Shown here: one piece after another, positions 15,154 to 22,108 of the stretch
Position numbering within the stretch: position 1 is the first letter of the stretch
Layout: each line of letters opens with the position of its first letter
Assembly: GCA_946410395.1 (NCBI GenBank)
Contig: CAMKAE010000003.1
Location: 1-29,139, forward strand
DNA from: an uncultured Clostridia bacterium
GTDB lineage: Bacteria; Bacillota; Clostridia; Christensenellales; Aristaeellaceae
DNA: 29,139 nt
Direction of reading: 5' to 3'
Notes under the pieces: model-generated
What the model saw: only the letters and a program-made list of their open reading frames with translations
Told to the model about the DNA's origin: nothing
The model's database searches: none
Position numbers and translations under genes: made by a program

Positions 15154-16392
15154 TTATTTTTGATAGAGCGGGAAATGCGCCATCAGGGCCTCCACCTCGC
15201 CGCGGACAGCGGGCACGGCGGCTTCGCCTTCGCGGACGATTCTGGCGATCCAGGAGGCGATCATGACCATGTGCTCCTCCTTCATGCCGCGCGATGTGAC
15301 GGCTGGCGTGCCGACGCGGACGCCGCTGGTGACGAAGGGGCTGCGCTTCTCACCGGGGACCGTGTTCTTGTTGACTGTGATGTTGGCCTCCTCCAGCAGT
15401 CCCTCCAGCTGCTTGCCGGTGACCTCGGCCTCGGAGAAGTCCAGCAGGATCAGGTGATTGTCCGTTCCGCCGGAGACCATGGCCAGTCCTTCACTGCGGA
15501 AGGCGTTTTCCAGTGCCTTCGCGTTGAGGACGATCTGATGCTGATAGGCCTTGAATTCGGGCTTGAGCGCTTCCCCGAAGCACACGGCCTTCGCGGCGAT
15601 GATGTGTTCGAGCGGGCCGCCCTGGGTGCCGGGGAAAATGGCCTTGTCGATGGCCTTGGCGTAGGCTTCCCGGCAGAGGATGAGGCCGCCTCTCGGGCCA
15701 CGGAGGGTTTTGTGGGTTGTGGAAGTCACAAAGTCGGCGTACGGCACGGGATTCGGATGTTCTCCGGCCGCCACCAGGCCGGCGATGTGCGCCATGTCCA
15801 CCATCAGCAGCGCACCGACTTCGTCCGCAACAGACCGGAGTTTGTCAAACTCGATGATCCGCGGATAGGCGGAAGCGCCCGCGACGATCATCTTCGGCTT
15901 GCAGGTCAGCGCGATGCGCCGGACCTCGTCATAGTCGATGCGGCCGTCCTGCTCGGAGACGCCGTAAGGCACGAAGTTGAAATACTTGCCGCTCATGTTG
16001 ACCGGACTGCCGTGGGTCAGATGACCGCCGTTGTCCAGCGCCATGCCCATGACGGTGTCGCCGGGCTGGAGCATGGCGAAATAGACCGCCATGTTGGCCT
16101 GCGCGCCGGAATGGGGTTGCACATTGGCGTGATCCGCGCCGAAGATCGCTTTGACCCGGTCCCGGGCTAGGTTCTCCACCACATCCACGCACTCGCAGCC
16201 GCCGTAATAGCGGTGGCCAGGATATCCCTCCGCATATTTGTTGGTCAGGCAGGTGCCCATCGCCGCCATGACAGCGGGAGAGACAAAATTTTCGGACGCG
16301 ATGAGTTCGATGTGGGTGCGCTGGCGGTTCAGCTCGGCTTCAATTGCGCCGGCCACCTCAGGGTCTGTGTTCCGGATGATGTCGAGTTCCAT
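15154..16392 (-). CDS. glyA: Serine hydroxymethyltransferase
   Basis: PLP enzyme converting serine and tetrahydrofolate to glycine and 5,10-methylene-THF, the main source of one-carbon units; cytoplasmic. The 412 residues carry HIELIASENFVS, NKYAEGYPGHRYYGGCE, VQPHSGAQANMAVY, VDMAHIAGLVA (the PLP-binding Asp and neighbouring His), STTHKTLRGPRGG with Lys228 as Schiff-base lysine, and the C-terminal GVRVGTPAVTSRGM. The length is normal. ATG 16392 has AGGAGG 7 bases upstream. It is transcribed from a good promoter at 16423-16452 and may read on into ispH-rpsA because no terminator lies between them. Confidence 0.97.
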   Translation of the reverse strand: MELDIIRNTDPEVAGAIEAELNRQRTHIELIASENFVSPAVMAAMGTCLTNKYAEGYPGHRYYGGCECVDVVENLARDRVKAIFGADHANVQPHSGAQANMAVYFAMLQPGDTVMGMALDNGGHLTHGSPVNMSGKYFNFVPYGVSEQDGRIDYDEVRRIALTCKPKMIVAGASAYPRIIEFDKLRSVADEVGALLMVDMAHIAGLVAAGEHPNPVPYADFVTSTTHKTLRGPRGGLILCREAYAKAIDKAIFPGTQGGPLEHIIAAKAVCFGEALKPEFKAYQHQIVLNAKALENAFRSEGLAMVSGGTDNHLILLDFSEAEVTGKQLEGLLEEANITVNKNTVPGEKRSPFVTSGVRVGTPAVTSRGMKEEHMVMIASWIARIVREGEAAVPAVRGEVEALMAHFPLYQK

Positions 16393-16422
16393 CGGGAGTC
16401 CTCCTGTCATCAGATTCGTGCT

Positions 16423-16452
16423 ATTATAATATGGAACCGGAGCGGATTGCAA
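16423..16452 (-). promoter_or_regulatory. Predicted glyA promoter
   Basis: Minus strand TTGCAA (16447-16452), 18-base spacer, perfect TATAAT (16423-16428). The leader is short, with no room for a glycine or serine riboswitch or T-box. Confidence 0.7.
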
Positions 16453-16533
16453 GTTTTTATTGTGTTTTGAGGATTGTTTTTTAGCGTGCCGTGGAATTGT
16501 GTCCCGAATTGTGTCTCTGCCTGATTTTTCCTA

Positions 16534-16562
16534 TTGACTTTTTTACCGCACATATGTAGAAT
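16534..16562 (+). promoter_or_regulatory. Near-consensus promoter of the small secreted protein
   Basis: TTGACT (16534-16539), 17-base spacer, TAGAAT (16557-16562), followed by AAGGAGG at 16591-16597. Among the strongest promoter and ribosome-binding-site combinations in the window. Confidence 0.8.
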
Positions 16563-16604
16563 AAGGATAGGTCCAGACCCAAATAATTTGAAGGAGGTTT
16601 TCCC

Positions 16605-17006
16605 ATGAAAAAGATTCTTGCCGTTATCCTTGCTGCCATGATGGTGCTCTGCTGCGCCGCCGCTTTCGCCGAAGGCGAGGCCGCCGTTCAGACCGGTACC
16701 TATCAGGTCTACAACGCCACCGGTGAGAAGGTCACCTCTCTGTATCTGATTGACAAGATCAGCGGCACGGTCTCTGAGAACTATGCCGGCGAAGGCCTGG
16801 AGAACGGCGCCAATGTGGAAGTTGTCTTCAGCGCGCCCGCCGAGGAAGAAGGCCATGGCCTGCTGGTCCTGATCTTCATCACCGAGAGCGGCTATGTCGG
16901 CACCTTCACCACCCTGTCCATCGAGGAAGCCCCGATTACCCTGCTGTCCGCTGAGGCCATGACAGGCGCGACCATGATCACCTTCAAGGCTCCCGCTGCC
17001 GAGTAA
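16605..17006 (+). CDS. Small secreted protein of unknown function
   Basis: Not recognised. The 133 residues begin with a signal peptide, MKKILAVILAAMMVLCCAAAFA, cut after about residue 22. CC at 16-17 could suggest a lipobox, but the context (MVLCCAAA) is poor, so ordinary secretion is favoured. The mature part, about 110 residues, has a high beta-strand tendency (TGTYQVYNATGEKVTSLYLID, GHGLLVLIFITESGYVGTFTTLSI) and no cysteine. It is acidic and reads like a single small beta-sandwich. The near-consensus promoter, perfect ribosome-binding site and own terminator suggest high expression as a single gene. Confidence 0.8.
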   Translation: MKKILAVILAAMMVLCCAAAFAEGEAAVQTGTYQVYNATGEKVTSLYLIDKISGTVSENYAGEGLENGANVEVVFSAPAEEEGHGLLVLIFITESGYVGTFTTLSIEEAPITLLSAEAMTGATMITFKAPAAE

Positions 17007-17027
17007 ACAACGGACTTTGATAATCCG

Positions 17028-17051
17028 GCTGCCCTTTCCGGGCAGCTTTTT
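17028..17051 (+). terminator. Intrinsic terminator of the small secreted-protein gene
   Basis: 7-base stem GCTGCCC (17028-17034) with GGGCAGC (17040-17046), 5-base loop, then TTTTT. Confidence 0.85.
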
Positions 17052-17059
17052 CTGTACAA

Positions 17060-17080
17060 CAGAAAAGCGCCCATGGCGCT
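17060..17080 (-). terminator. Intrinsic terminator of the map / AlkZ-related unit
   Basis: Minus strand 6-base stem AGCGCC (17075-17080) with GGCGCT (17066-17071), 3-base loop, then TTTTCTG. It lies 7 bases beyond the stop codon of the gene at 17088. Confidence 0.7.
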
Positions 17081-17087
17081 CTTCCGT

Positions 17088-17753
17088 TTATCTCCCCTTC
17101 AGCTCTGCGCGGATCAGATCCTCCGGCGCGTCCGGCATCCAGCCGTGCAGCCAGCGCACGATCCGCTCCCTGCTTTCAGCGGGGCTGTAGATGTCGCCGG
17201 AATTGACGGTTTCCGCTCCGAGAAAGCGTTCCGGCGTGTCCAGCAGCGCATTCCCCCAGCCGTACGGGCGGCCGTTCCGATCCGTGTCGTAGACAAAGTC
17301 GCGGTCAATGACAAAGGTCTGCATCTGCAGGCGGGTCAGCACCGTGTCGTAGCCCTTGGTGAAGCCGCAGGAGCGCCTCACGGTCTTGCTGGGCGCAGGC
17401 CCATGCTCCGTGAGCCAGGCCATCAGCAGCCGGTCGTTGTGCGGCGCCAGCGCGTCCTCGCAAAAGCCCTCAAAGTCATAGCCATCCCGCCGGAAGTTGC
17501 ACAGGTCCGGGAAGCAGGTCAGGCTGACGAACGCCGCTTTGCCGTGATAGAACTTTCCATATACAATGCGTTTCTCCCGGGCGAGGCGTCCCTTCCATTC
17601 CCACGGCCCGTCCTGATCCGTGAACCAGACGGACGGGTCAACATTTTCCTCCAGCGACCAGCCGCCGATGCGGCTCCGGAAAAAGGGCAGAAACCCGATG
17701 CCGGCCACCAGGGCGGCCAGATCATCCACGCTTCTCACGCACTGAAAACGCAT
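17088..17753 (-). CDS. AlkZ-related protein (tentative)
   Basis: A 221-residue protein resembling Firmicutes proteins usually labelled AlkZ-related. The landmarks are IGFLPFFRSRIGGWSLEE, WEWKGRLAREKRIVYGKFYHGKAAFVSL, RRDGYDF and GYDTVLTRLQMQTFVIDRDF. If that label is right it belongs to the winged-helix family of the AlkZ/YcaQ DNA glycosylases that remove alkylated bases or unhook crosslinks. I cannot place the catalytic QxQ or QxD motif with confidence, though LQMQTF is a candidate QMQ. The ATG at 17753 has GGAGGGG 9 bases upstream. It is 18 bases after map and probably cotranscribed. No signal peptide. Confidence 0.55.
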   Translation of the reverse strand: MRFQCVRSVDDLAALVAGIGFLPFFRSRIGGWSLEENVDPSVWFTDQDGPWEWKGRLAREKRIVYGKFYHGKAAFVSLTCFPDLCNFRRDGYDFEGFCEDALAPHNDRLLMAWLTEHGPAPSKTVRRSCGFTKGYDTVLTRLQMQTFVIDRDFVYDTDRNGRPYGWGNALLDTPERFLGAETVNSGDIYSPAESRERIVRWLHGWMPDAPEDLIRAELKGR

Positions 17754-17771
17754 ATCGTCTCATCCCCTCCG

Positions 17772-18647
17772 TCACCAGCTCAGCACCTCGTGGCCGTCCT
17801 CCGTCACCAGCACCATGATCTCCCACTGGGCGGAAGGCTTGCCGTCCCGGGTCGTGATCTCCCAGCCGTTGTCCGGGTTCACGTCGTAGAGGCAGCTGCC
17901 CATGTTCACCATGGGCTCGATGGTAAAGATCATGCCGGGCACGAGCAGCATGTCCTCGCCGCGGCGCGTGACATAGCTGACGAAGGGATCCTCATGGAAT
18001 TCGATGCCCACGCCGTGGCCGCCGATGTCGCGGACAACGCTGTAGCCGTTTGCCCGGGCGTGGTCGTTGACAGCCTGCCCCATGTCTCCGAGGAATCCCC
18101 AGGGCTTTACCTGCTCAAGCCCCAGCTCGACGCATTCCTTGGTCACCTGAACCAGCTTCCGCTTTTCGGGGCTCACGTCCCCGATCATGAACATGCGGGA
18201 GGAGTCGGAGAAGTATCCGTTGAGGATGGAGGAGCAGTCCACGTTGACGATGTCCCCGCTCCGGAGGATCACCTTGTCCGAGGGGAAACCGTGGCAAACC
18301 TGCTCGTTGACGGAGGTGCAGACGCTGTAGGGAAAGCCCTGATAATGCAGCGGCGCGGGGATCGCGCCCATGGCCGTGGTGGTGTCATAGACGATCCGGT
18401 CGATCTCTGAGGTGGGCATGCCCTCGTGAATGGCAGCCGCCACCGCGTCCAGCACCGCGACGTTCACCTTGCAGCTCTCGCGGATCCGCGCGATCTGGTC
18501 CGGATTCTTGATCATCTTGTGCTTGGGCACGATGTGCCCGGCGTTCTTGAATTCGGCGATGCGCTCATCGAATTCCATGTGACAGTTCTTGTATTTCTTG
18601 CCGCTGCCGCACCAGCAGGGCAGGTTGCGTCCGAGTTTTTCCAGCAT
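17772..18647 (-). CDS. map: Type I methionine aminopeptidase with N-terminal SEC-C zinc motif
   Basis: Removes initiator methionine from nascent proteins at the ribosome. The 291 residues open with a SEC-C motif (Cys11, Cys13, Cys22, His23 in NLPCWCGSGKKYKNCH), known in some bacterial MetAPs and in SecA. It is thought to help ribosome binding. The catalytic fold follows, with SVNEQVCHGFP, the metal-ligand Asp residues in GDIVNVDCSSILNGYFSDSSRMF, the His in GHGVGIEFHEDP, and the Glu residues in FTIEPM and QWEIMVLVTEDG. ATG 18647 is preceded by GGGAGGCG 10 bases upstream and begins exactly at the zinc motif; longer in-frame starts lack one. First gene of a unit with the AlkZ-related gene. Confidence 0.95.
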   Translation of the reverse strand: MLEKLGRNLPCWCGSGKKYKNCHMEFDERIAEFKNAGHIVPKHKMIKNPDQIARIRESCKVNVAVLDAVAAAIHEGMPTSEIDRIVYDTTTAMGAIPAPLHYQGFPYSVCTSVNEQVCHGFPSDKVILRSGDIVNVDCSSILNGYFSDSSRMFMIGDVSPEKRKLVQVTKECVELGLEQVKPWGFLGDMGQAVNDHARANGYSVVRDIGGHGVGIEFHEDPFVSYVTRRGEDMLLVPGMIFTIEPMVNMGSCLYDVNPDNGWEITTRDGKPSAQWEIMVLVTEDGHEVLSW

Positions 18648-18686
18648 GAGAAAACGCCTCCCGGAATGATATGAAGATGCCTGCAT

Positions 18687-18715
18687 ATCATAGCACAGGG
18701 AGGCGGTTTTGGCAA
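18687..18715 (-). promoter_or_regulatory. Predicted map promoter
   Basis: Minus strand TTGCCA (18710-18715), 17-base spacer, TATGAT (18687-18692). It lies just past the end of the preceding operon. Confidence 0.65.
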
Positions 18716-18727
18716 TCGGACAGCCGG

Positions 18728-19276
18728 TCATTTCCGGAGCTTCAGGGTCAGGCTTTTCTCACTCATCCTCCCCCAGAGATACCAGGTGATCCGGATGGGA
18801 AGCTCGGGCAGCGCACTCTTCTCGGCCAGGACGGTAAAGGTAACTTCTCGCTTTTGTCCGGGATCCAGGTTCTGCCCGGGTTCCGTTTGAAGCATGGCAA
18901 CCATGCCGATGTGAGCCGGACTGAAGACCGTGACTTCGAATGCGCCCTCCGCGCTGCGCCAGGTGGAGGCCACGCTTTCGGGCGGGACGGAGATCTCCAG
19001 CGTGTCCATGGGGATCCGGGTATTGTTGGCGATCGTGACGGACCATTCGTAGAACTCGTATCCGGAGGGATCGCCCAGTTCCGCCCCTCCGGCAGCCATC
19101 GCTTCCCGCACGGCCTCAAACTGCTCCGGTCTTTGTATGACCTGAATGCCGTTGTTGCCTTTCTCATCCTGCACCAGTTCCCACGTGACGGCAATATCGC
19201 TTGTGAAATAGAGATAGCCCAGCACCATCAGGCTCGCGACGCAGAGAATGGCCAGTATGATGGCTGTGATCTTCAT
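18728..19276 (-). CDS. Membrane-anchored extracellular protein, third gene of the motor operon
   Basis: Not recognised. The 182 residues have one N-terminal membrane helix (residues 3-24, MKITAIILAILCVASLMVLGYLYF), not followed by a cleavage site, so the protein is probably anchored with the rest outside. The external part looks like an Ig-like or FxLYD-type beta-sandwich: WSVTIANNTRIPMDTLEISVP, a central strand-rich block, then LDPGQKREVTFTVLAE and RITWYLWGRM. ATG 19276 has GGAAAGGA about 8 bases upstream. It lies 35 bases after the OmpA-domain gene on the same strand with a small hairpin between them. It is therefore probably a partner of the MotA/MotB-like pair, though this is inferred from gene order only. 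Confidence 0.7.
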   Translation of the reverse strand: MKITAIILAILCVASLMVLGYLYFTSDIAVTWELVQDEKGNNGIQVIQRPEQFEAVREAMAAGGAELGDPSGYEFYEWSVTIANNTRIPMDTLEISVPPESVASTWRSAEGAFEVTVFSPAHIGMVAMLQTEPGQNLDPGQKREVTFTVLAEKSALPELPIRITWYLWGRMSEKSLTLKLRK

Positions 19277-19291
19277 CCCGCTGTCCTTTCC

Positions 19292-19306
19292 CCGCGTCAG
19301 ACGCGG
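19292..19306 (-). other. Intergenic hairpin inside the motor operon
   Basis: Perfect 6-base stem CCGCGT/ACGCGG with a 3-base loop, located between the OmpA-domain gene and the third gene, directly upstream of the latter's ribosome-binding site. No T-run follows, so it is not a terminator. It may stabilise or trim the message. Confidence 0.5.
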
Positions 19307-19311
19307 CTGTG

Positions 19312-20325
19312 TCAGAAACCGAGGTCGGTCAGGCTGGTGCCCTCCCCGTTCAGAATGTCGTTGAGCTTGTCCACCATCTCGGCGTCCCGGAGGCTGAACT
19401 TGAAGACCACCCGGCGGGAAGCGTCCATGTTCACGGTCACGCCGTCTGCGTTATAGACAGGATCGGAATAGGAGCGGCCCTTCGCGGTCAGCAGCTTCTG
19501 CAACTGTTCACGCTTGCCGCCGTCCACGATGTTCAGGCAGTAGATGGCCACGGAGAGTGCACGGTTCTGGCTCAGGCGCAGATTGTTGATGTAGGTGCCG
19601 GCGGTATCGGTATGCCCTTCGATGATGATTTCGCCCAGATAATCGCTGTATTCGGGCCGCAGCAGCACGTCCAGGTAAACCGGCAGGAAGCGCCGGAGCA
19701 TTTCCTGTCCGTCGGCGCGGATCTCGGAGGAGCCTGTCTGGAAGAAGACGGTGCTCTCAAGCGTGATGTTGCCGCTCTCGTCGATTTCCGCCTTCAGGTT
19801 GTTCGCAATCAGCGCGGTCGTCAGCTCTTCGACAATCTCAGAGCGCACGCCCACCATGGTGTTCAGGCGGCTGCTCTGCGTGCGGAGGGCCTGCTGCTGC
19901 GCGGCAAGCTGGGCCTCCTGCTGCGCCAGGGTTTCCGCCTGCGCGTTCAGCACCAGCTGCAGGCTGGCCAGCTCGGTCTCTTTGGCGGCCAGCTGGGCTT
20001 TCGCGTCGTCCAGCTCCTCCTGCTTGCCGATGAGGATGATGGTCTGGGCGCTGAGCTCATCCTCCTTGGCGCCAAGATCGATCCGCAGGTTGTCCAGCTC
20101 CGCGCTCTGCTGATCCAGCTTCCCCTGCTGAATGATTAGGATGCCTTCCTGCTCCTCCAGTCGGGCGGCCTGGATCTGGATCTGTGTGTTGTAGTGATAG
20201 AGATTGAAAATCAGGAACAGGGCAAACACCATGATCAGCGCCGCCATGATGTCCGAGTAGCTGATCCAGGCAGAGCCGCCGTTCCCCTTTCCGGCACGCC
20301 GGTTGTGCACGTGCTGTCTTGCCAT
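19312..20325 (-). CDS. MotB/ZorB-like stator protein with long coiled coil and OmpA domain
   Basis: Partner of the MotA/ZorA-like channel: one membrane helix plus a peptidoglycan-binding OmpA-like domain outside. Residues 20-45 read WISYSDIMAALIMVFALFLIFNLYHY. Asp25 sits at the start of the helix, matching the proton-carrying Asp of MotB and ZorB. Residues about 50-160 form an unbroken coiled coil rich in Gln, Leu and Ala (ARLEEQEG... QLAAKETELASLQ). The OmpA domain spans about 185-310, with FFQTGSSEIRADG, EGHTDTAG and NLRLSQNRALSVAIY as the peptidoglycan-binding core. At 337 residues it is longer than usual MotB or ZorB because of the coiled coil. ATG 20325 lies 2 bases after the upstream stop, with AGGAGGG inside that gene's end, so translation is coupled. 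Confidence 0.9.
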   Translation of the reverse strand: MARQHVHNRRAGKGNGGSAWISYSDIMAALIMVFALFLIFNLYHYNTQIQIQAARLEEQEGILIIQQGKLDQQSAELDNLRIDLGAKEDELSAQTIILIGKQEELDDAKAQLAAKETELASLQLVLNAQAETLAQQEAQLAAQQQALRTQSSRLNTMVGVRSEIVEELTTALIANNLKAEIDESGNITLESTVFFQTGSSEIRADGQEMLRRFLPVYLDVLLRPEYSDYLGEIIIEGHTDTAGTYINNLRLSQNRALSVAIYCLNIVDGGKREQLQKLLTAKGRSYSDPVYNADGVTVNMDASRRVVFKFSLRDAEMVDKLNDILNGEGTSLTDLGF

Positions 20326-20327
20326 GC

Positions 20328-21857
20328 TCAGCCCTCCTCAGCCGGAGTGCCCTTCTCAATGGCCGCCTGAATCGCGCGAAGGGTCTGCTGGATGCCGGAG
20401 AGCTGCTGCGCCTTATCCCCGTCGGCGCCGTCGCCTTCCAGGCTGTTCATGCGGCTGAGCAGCGCTTTGGTCAGGGCTTCCATGTTCTGATCATACCGGG
20501 TCATGGATGCGGAAATGTTTTCCACCTGCTTTGTGAAGGCGGTGCAGCTCCGGGCGATGGCTTCCCCGGCATCGGACATGTCTTCCGAAACGCTCCGGAG
20601 GGCGTCTGTATCCGCTGTGGCCGCAGAGCGCATGGAGGTGATGCTTGCCGCGGAGTCCCGACCGAACTGCGTCACCGCGGCGCTGAGCTGCTCCTGCTCC
20701 CGGCGCAGCGCCAGGATCAGCTTGCCCTGATCCTGCGCCGCCGCCTGCATGCTGGTAAGCAGGGAAACCGCGTTTTGCTCAAAGCCGACGTCCCGGTTCC
20801 GGGTTTCGGTCAGTTCGGAGATATAGGACTCAAAGCTGCGAATGATGTCGTTGGAAGCAGCGTGGATCCGGCCAACGTCCTCCGTGATCACCGTCACGGC
20901 GTTCAGCGTGGCGTTCACGCGCTCCAGAGAGAGGCGTTCCTGCTGATTGACATCCGAGAGCGTCCTGCCCAGTTCCAGAAACTCGTTGTTCAGCGACACG
21001 TTCATCCGGTCGATGAAGGCGTCCGAGATCCGCTGGACCCCGTCCAGCTGCGCCTGGGTGGCGTTGAGCAGGAAGCGGTCCATGGACGCCGCCACGGGGT
21101 GCAGGGCGCGGCCCACCGCCAGCTCGATGGAGGAAGCCATGCGGCCGGAGACGTTTTCCGTCACCTGGTTCAGCAGGCTGTTGCGGTCCTGGTTCTGGCA
21201 GATGAGCTGGACATCGTTGTCCAGCGGGCGCTGCATGGCCAGCTGCGTGAACGACTCTGTGAAATCGTCGATGGCGCGGTAGCTGGAACCCTGGGAAATG
21301 CGGTTGATCATGTTGAACACCAGCGAGCAGCTGACACCGGCCACGGAGGTGCCGAAGGCCACGCCCATGCCCTCAAGGAGCTGCTGAATGCCGGACATCA
21401 TGGCCTCGGTGGTGGTGGTGTTCAGGCCGGAAAGGCCCTGTGTCATGCCCAGGAAGGTGCCCAGAATGCCCAGGGAGGTCAGCAGGGTCGGAATCAGCTC
21501 CGCCAGCTGCGCATTGCCTGGGCCGTGCGTCACGGTATCGTCGTTGATGTAGTCCTCCACGTTGCAGGGCAGGCCGCGGTGATCCAGCTGCTCGGCGTTC
21601 TGCAGGAAGCGAAGCCAGCATCCCTTCAGCCGCTTGCCCATGAACAGGGTCTCCTGCCAGACCGGGTGCGGTGCCGTCTCCCCCGCGTGGGCTTCAAGCC
21701 TGCGGATGGCCCTGCGCATGGCCCCGGTCGTACTCCACAGCGGAAGCAGGCATTTGAAAAAACCGATCAGCGTCACCGCTGCGATGGCGGCGTAAACTGC
21801 GTAATTCGCAATGGAGGGAAGCAGGGCGAGTAACCTGCTCGTAACGGTCTCCGTCAT
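20328..21857 (-). CDS. MotA/TolQ/ExbB-family (ZorA-like) proton channel with long cytoplasmic tail
   Basis: Proton-conducting half of a rotary or torque-generating unit in the inner membrane. The 509 residues have three membrane helices: about 15-40 (IANYAVYAAIAAVTLIGFF), 118-142 (LAELIPTLLTSLGILGTFLGM) and 163-184 (GMGVAFGTSVAGVSCSLVF). The last two are the conserved MotA/TolQ/ExbB core with small and Thr/Ser residues facing the pore. Residues 190-509 form a very long helical tail rich in Gln, Ser, Asn and Ala with heptad spacing. Three helices plus a long tail is the ZorA layout rather than flagellar MotA (four helices, about 250-290 residues). No flagellar genes are nearby. ATG 21857 follows GAGGGGAGG. 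First gene of a three-gene operon. Confidence 0.88.
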   Translation of the reverse strand: MTETVTSRLLALLPSIANYAVYAAIAAVTLIGFFKCLLPLWSTTGAMRRAIRRLEAHAGETAPHPVWQETLFMGKRLKGCWLRFLQNAEQLDHRGLPCNVEDYINDDTVTHGPGNAQLAELIPTLLTSLGILGTFLGMTQGLSGLNTTTTEAMMSGIQQLLEGMGVAFGTSVAGVSCSLVFNMINRISQGSSYRAIDDFTESFTQLAMQRPLDNDVQLICQNQDRNSLLNQVTENVSGRMASSIELAVGRALHPVAASMDRFLLNATQAQLDGVQRISDAFIDRMNVSLNNEFLELGRTLSDVNQQERLSLERVNATLNAVTVITEDVGRIHAASNDIIRSFESYISELTETRNRDVGFEQNAVSLLTSMQAAAQDQGKLILALRREQEQLSAAVTQFGRDSAASITSMRSAATADTDALRSVSEDMSDAGEAIARSCTAFTKQVENISASMTRYDQNMEALTKALLSRMNSLEGDGADGDKAQQLSGIQQTLRAIQAAIEKGTPAEEG

Positions 21858-21889
21858 GGGTCAGCCTCCCCTCGGATAACATTCATCTT

Positions 21890-21918
21890 ATTCTACATGA
21901 TTAACGTCAAAATGTCTA
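21890..21918 (-). promoter_or_regulatory. Predicted promoter of the motor operon
   Basis: Minus strand TAGACA (21913-21918, 5 of 6), 17-base spacer, TAGAAT (21890-21895). The -10 ends 33 bases before the ATG. Confidence 0.7.
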
Positions 21919-21926
21919 CACTAAGT

Positions 21927-21943
21927 TGTAACAAATATGTAAC
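21927..21943 (+). promoter_or_regulatory. WalR-type box upstream of the motor promoter
   Basis: TGTAAC (21927-21932), five bases, TGTAAC (21938-21943): an exact match to the published WalR/YycF consensus TGTWAH-N5-TGTWAH. It sits 8 bases upstream of the operon's -35, centred near -52, a usual place for an activator. The remainder of the 21858-22108 intergenic region is AT-rich. I found no convincing promoter there for the plus-strand gene at 22109. Confidence 0.55.
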
Positions 21944-22108
21944 TGCACAAACAGACTTTCACAACAATCAGTTTTGAATACCGAAAGACGAACAAAAAAC
22001 AAAGATCGGTTGCATTGTCCGTGCAGGAATTTCATGGCGATTGGCGAAAGGCTCAATGTTCATTCATTTCATTTCCCGGGTCAAATCATCTGACAGGAGG
22101 CGAGCACT

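Noticed and set aside
14425..16170. 581-codon plus-strand open frame
   Set aside because: Antisense to glyA and ispH-rpsA, both of which have full family motifs.
16393..16604. Glycine riboswitch or T-box before glyA
   Set aside because: The leader from the predicted start is about 25 bases, too short for either.
16410..16856. Minus-strand 148-codon frame upstream of glyA
   Set aside because: Runs through the glyA promoter and antisense to the secreted-protein gene; no ribosome-binding site and no recognisable domain.
18728..21857. A complete Zorya defence system
   Set aside because: No ZorC, ZorD or ZorE-like gene is present on either side, so only a ZorAB-like pair is claimed.
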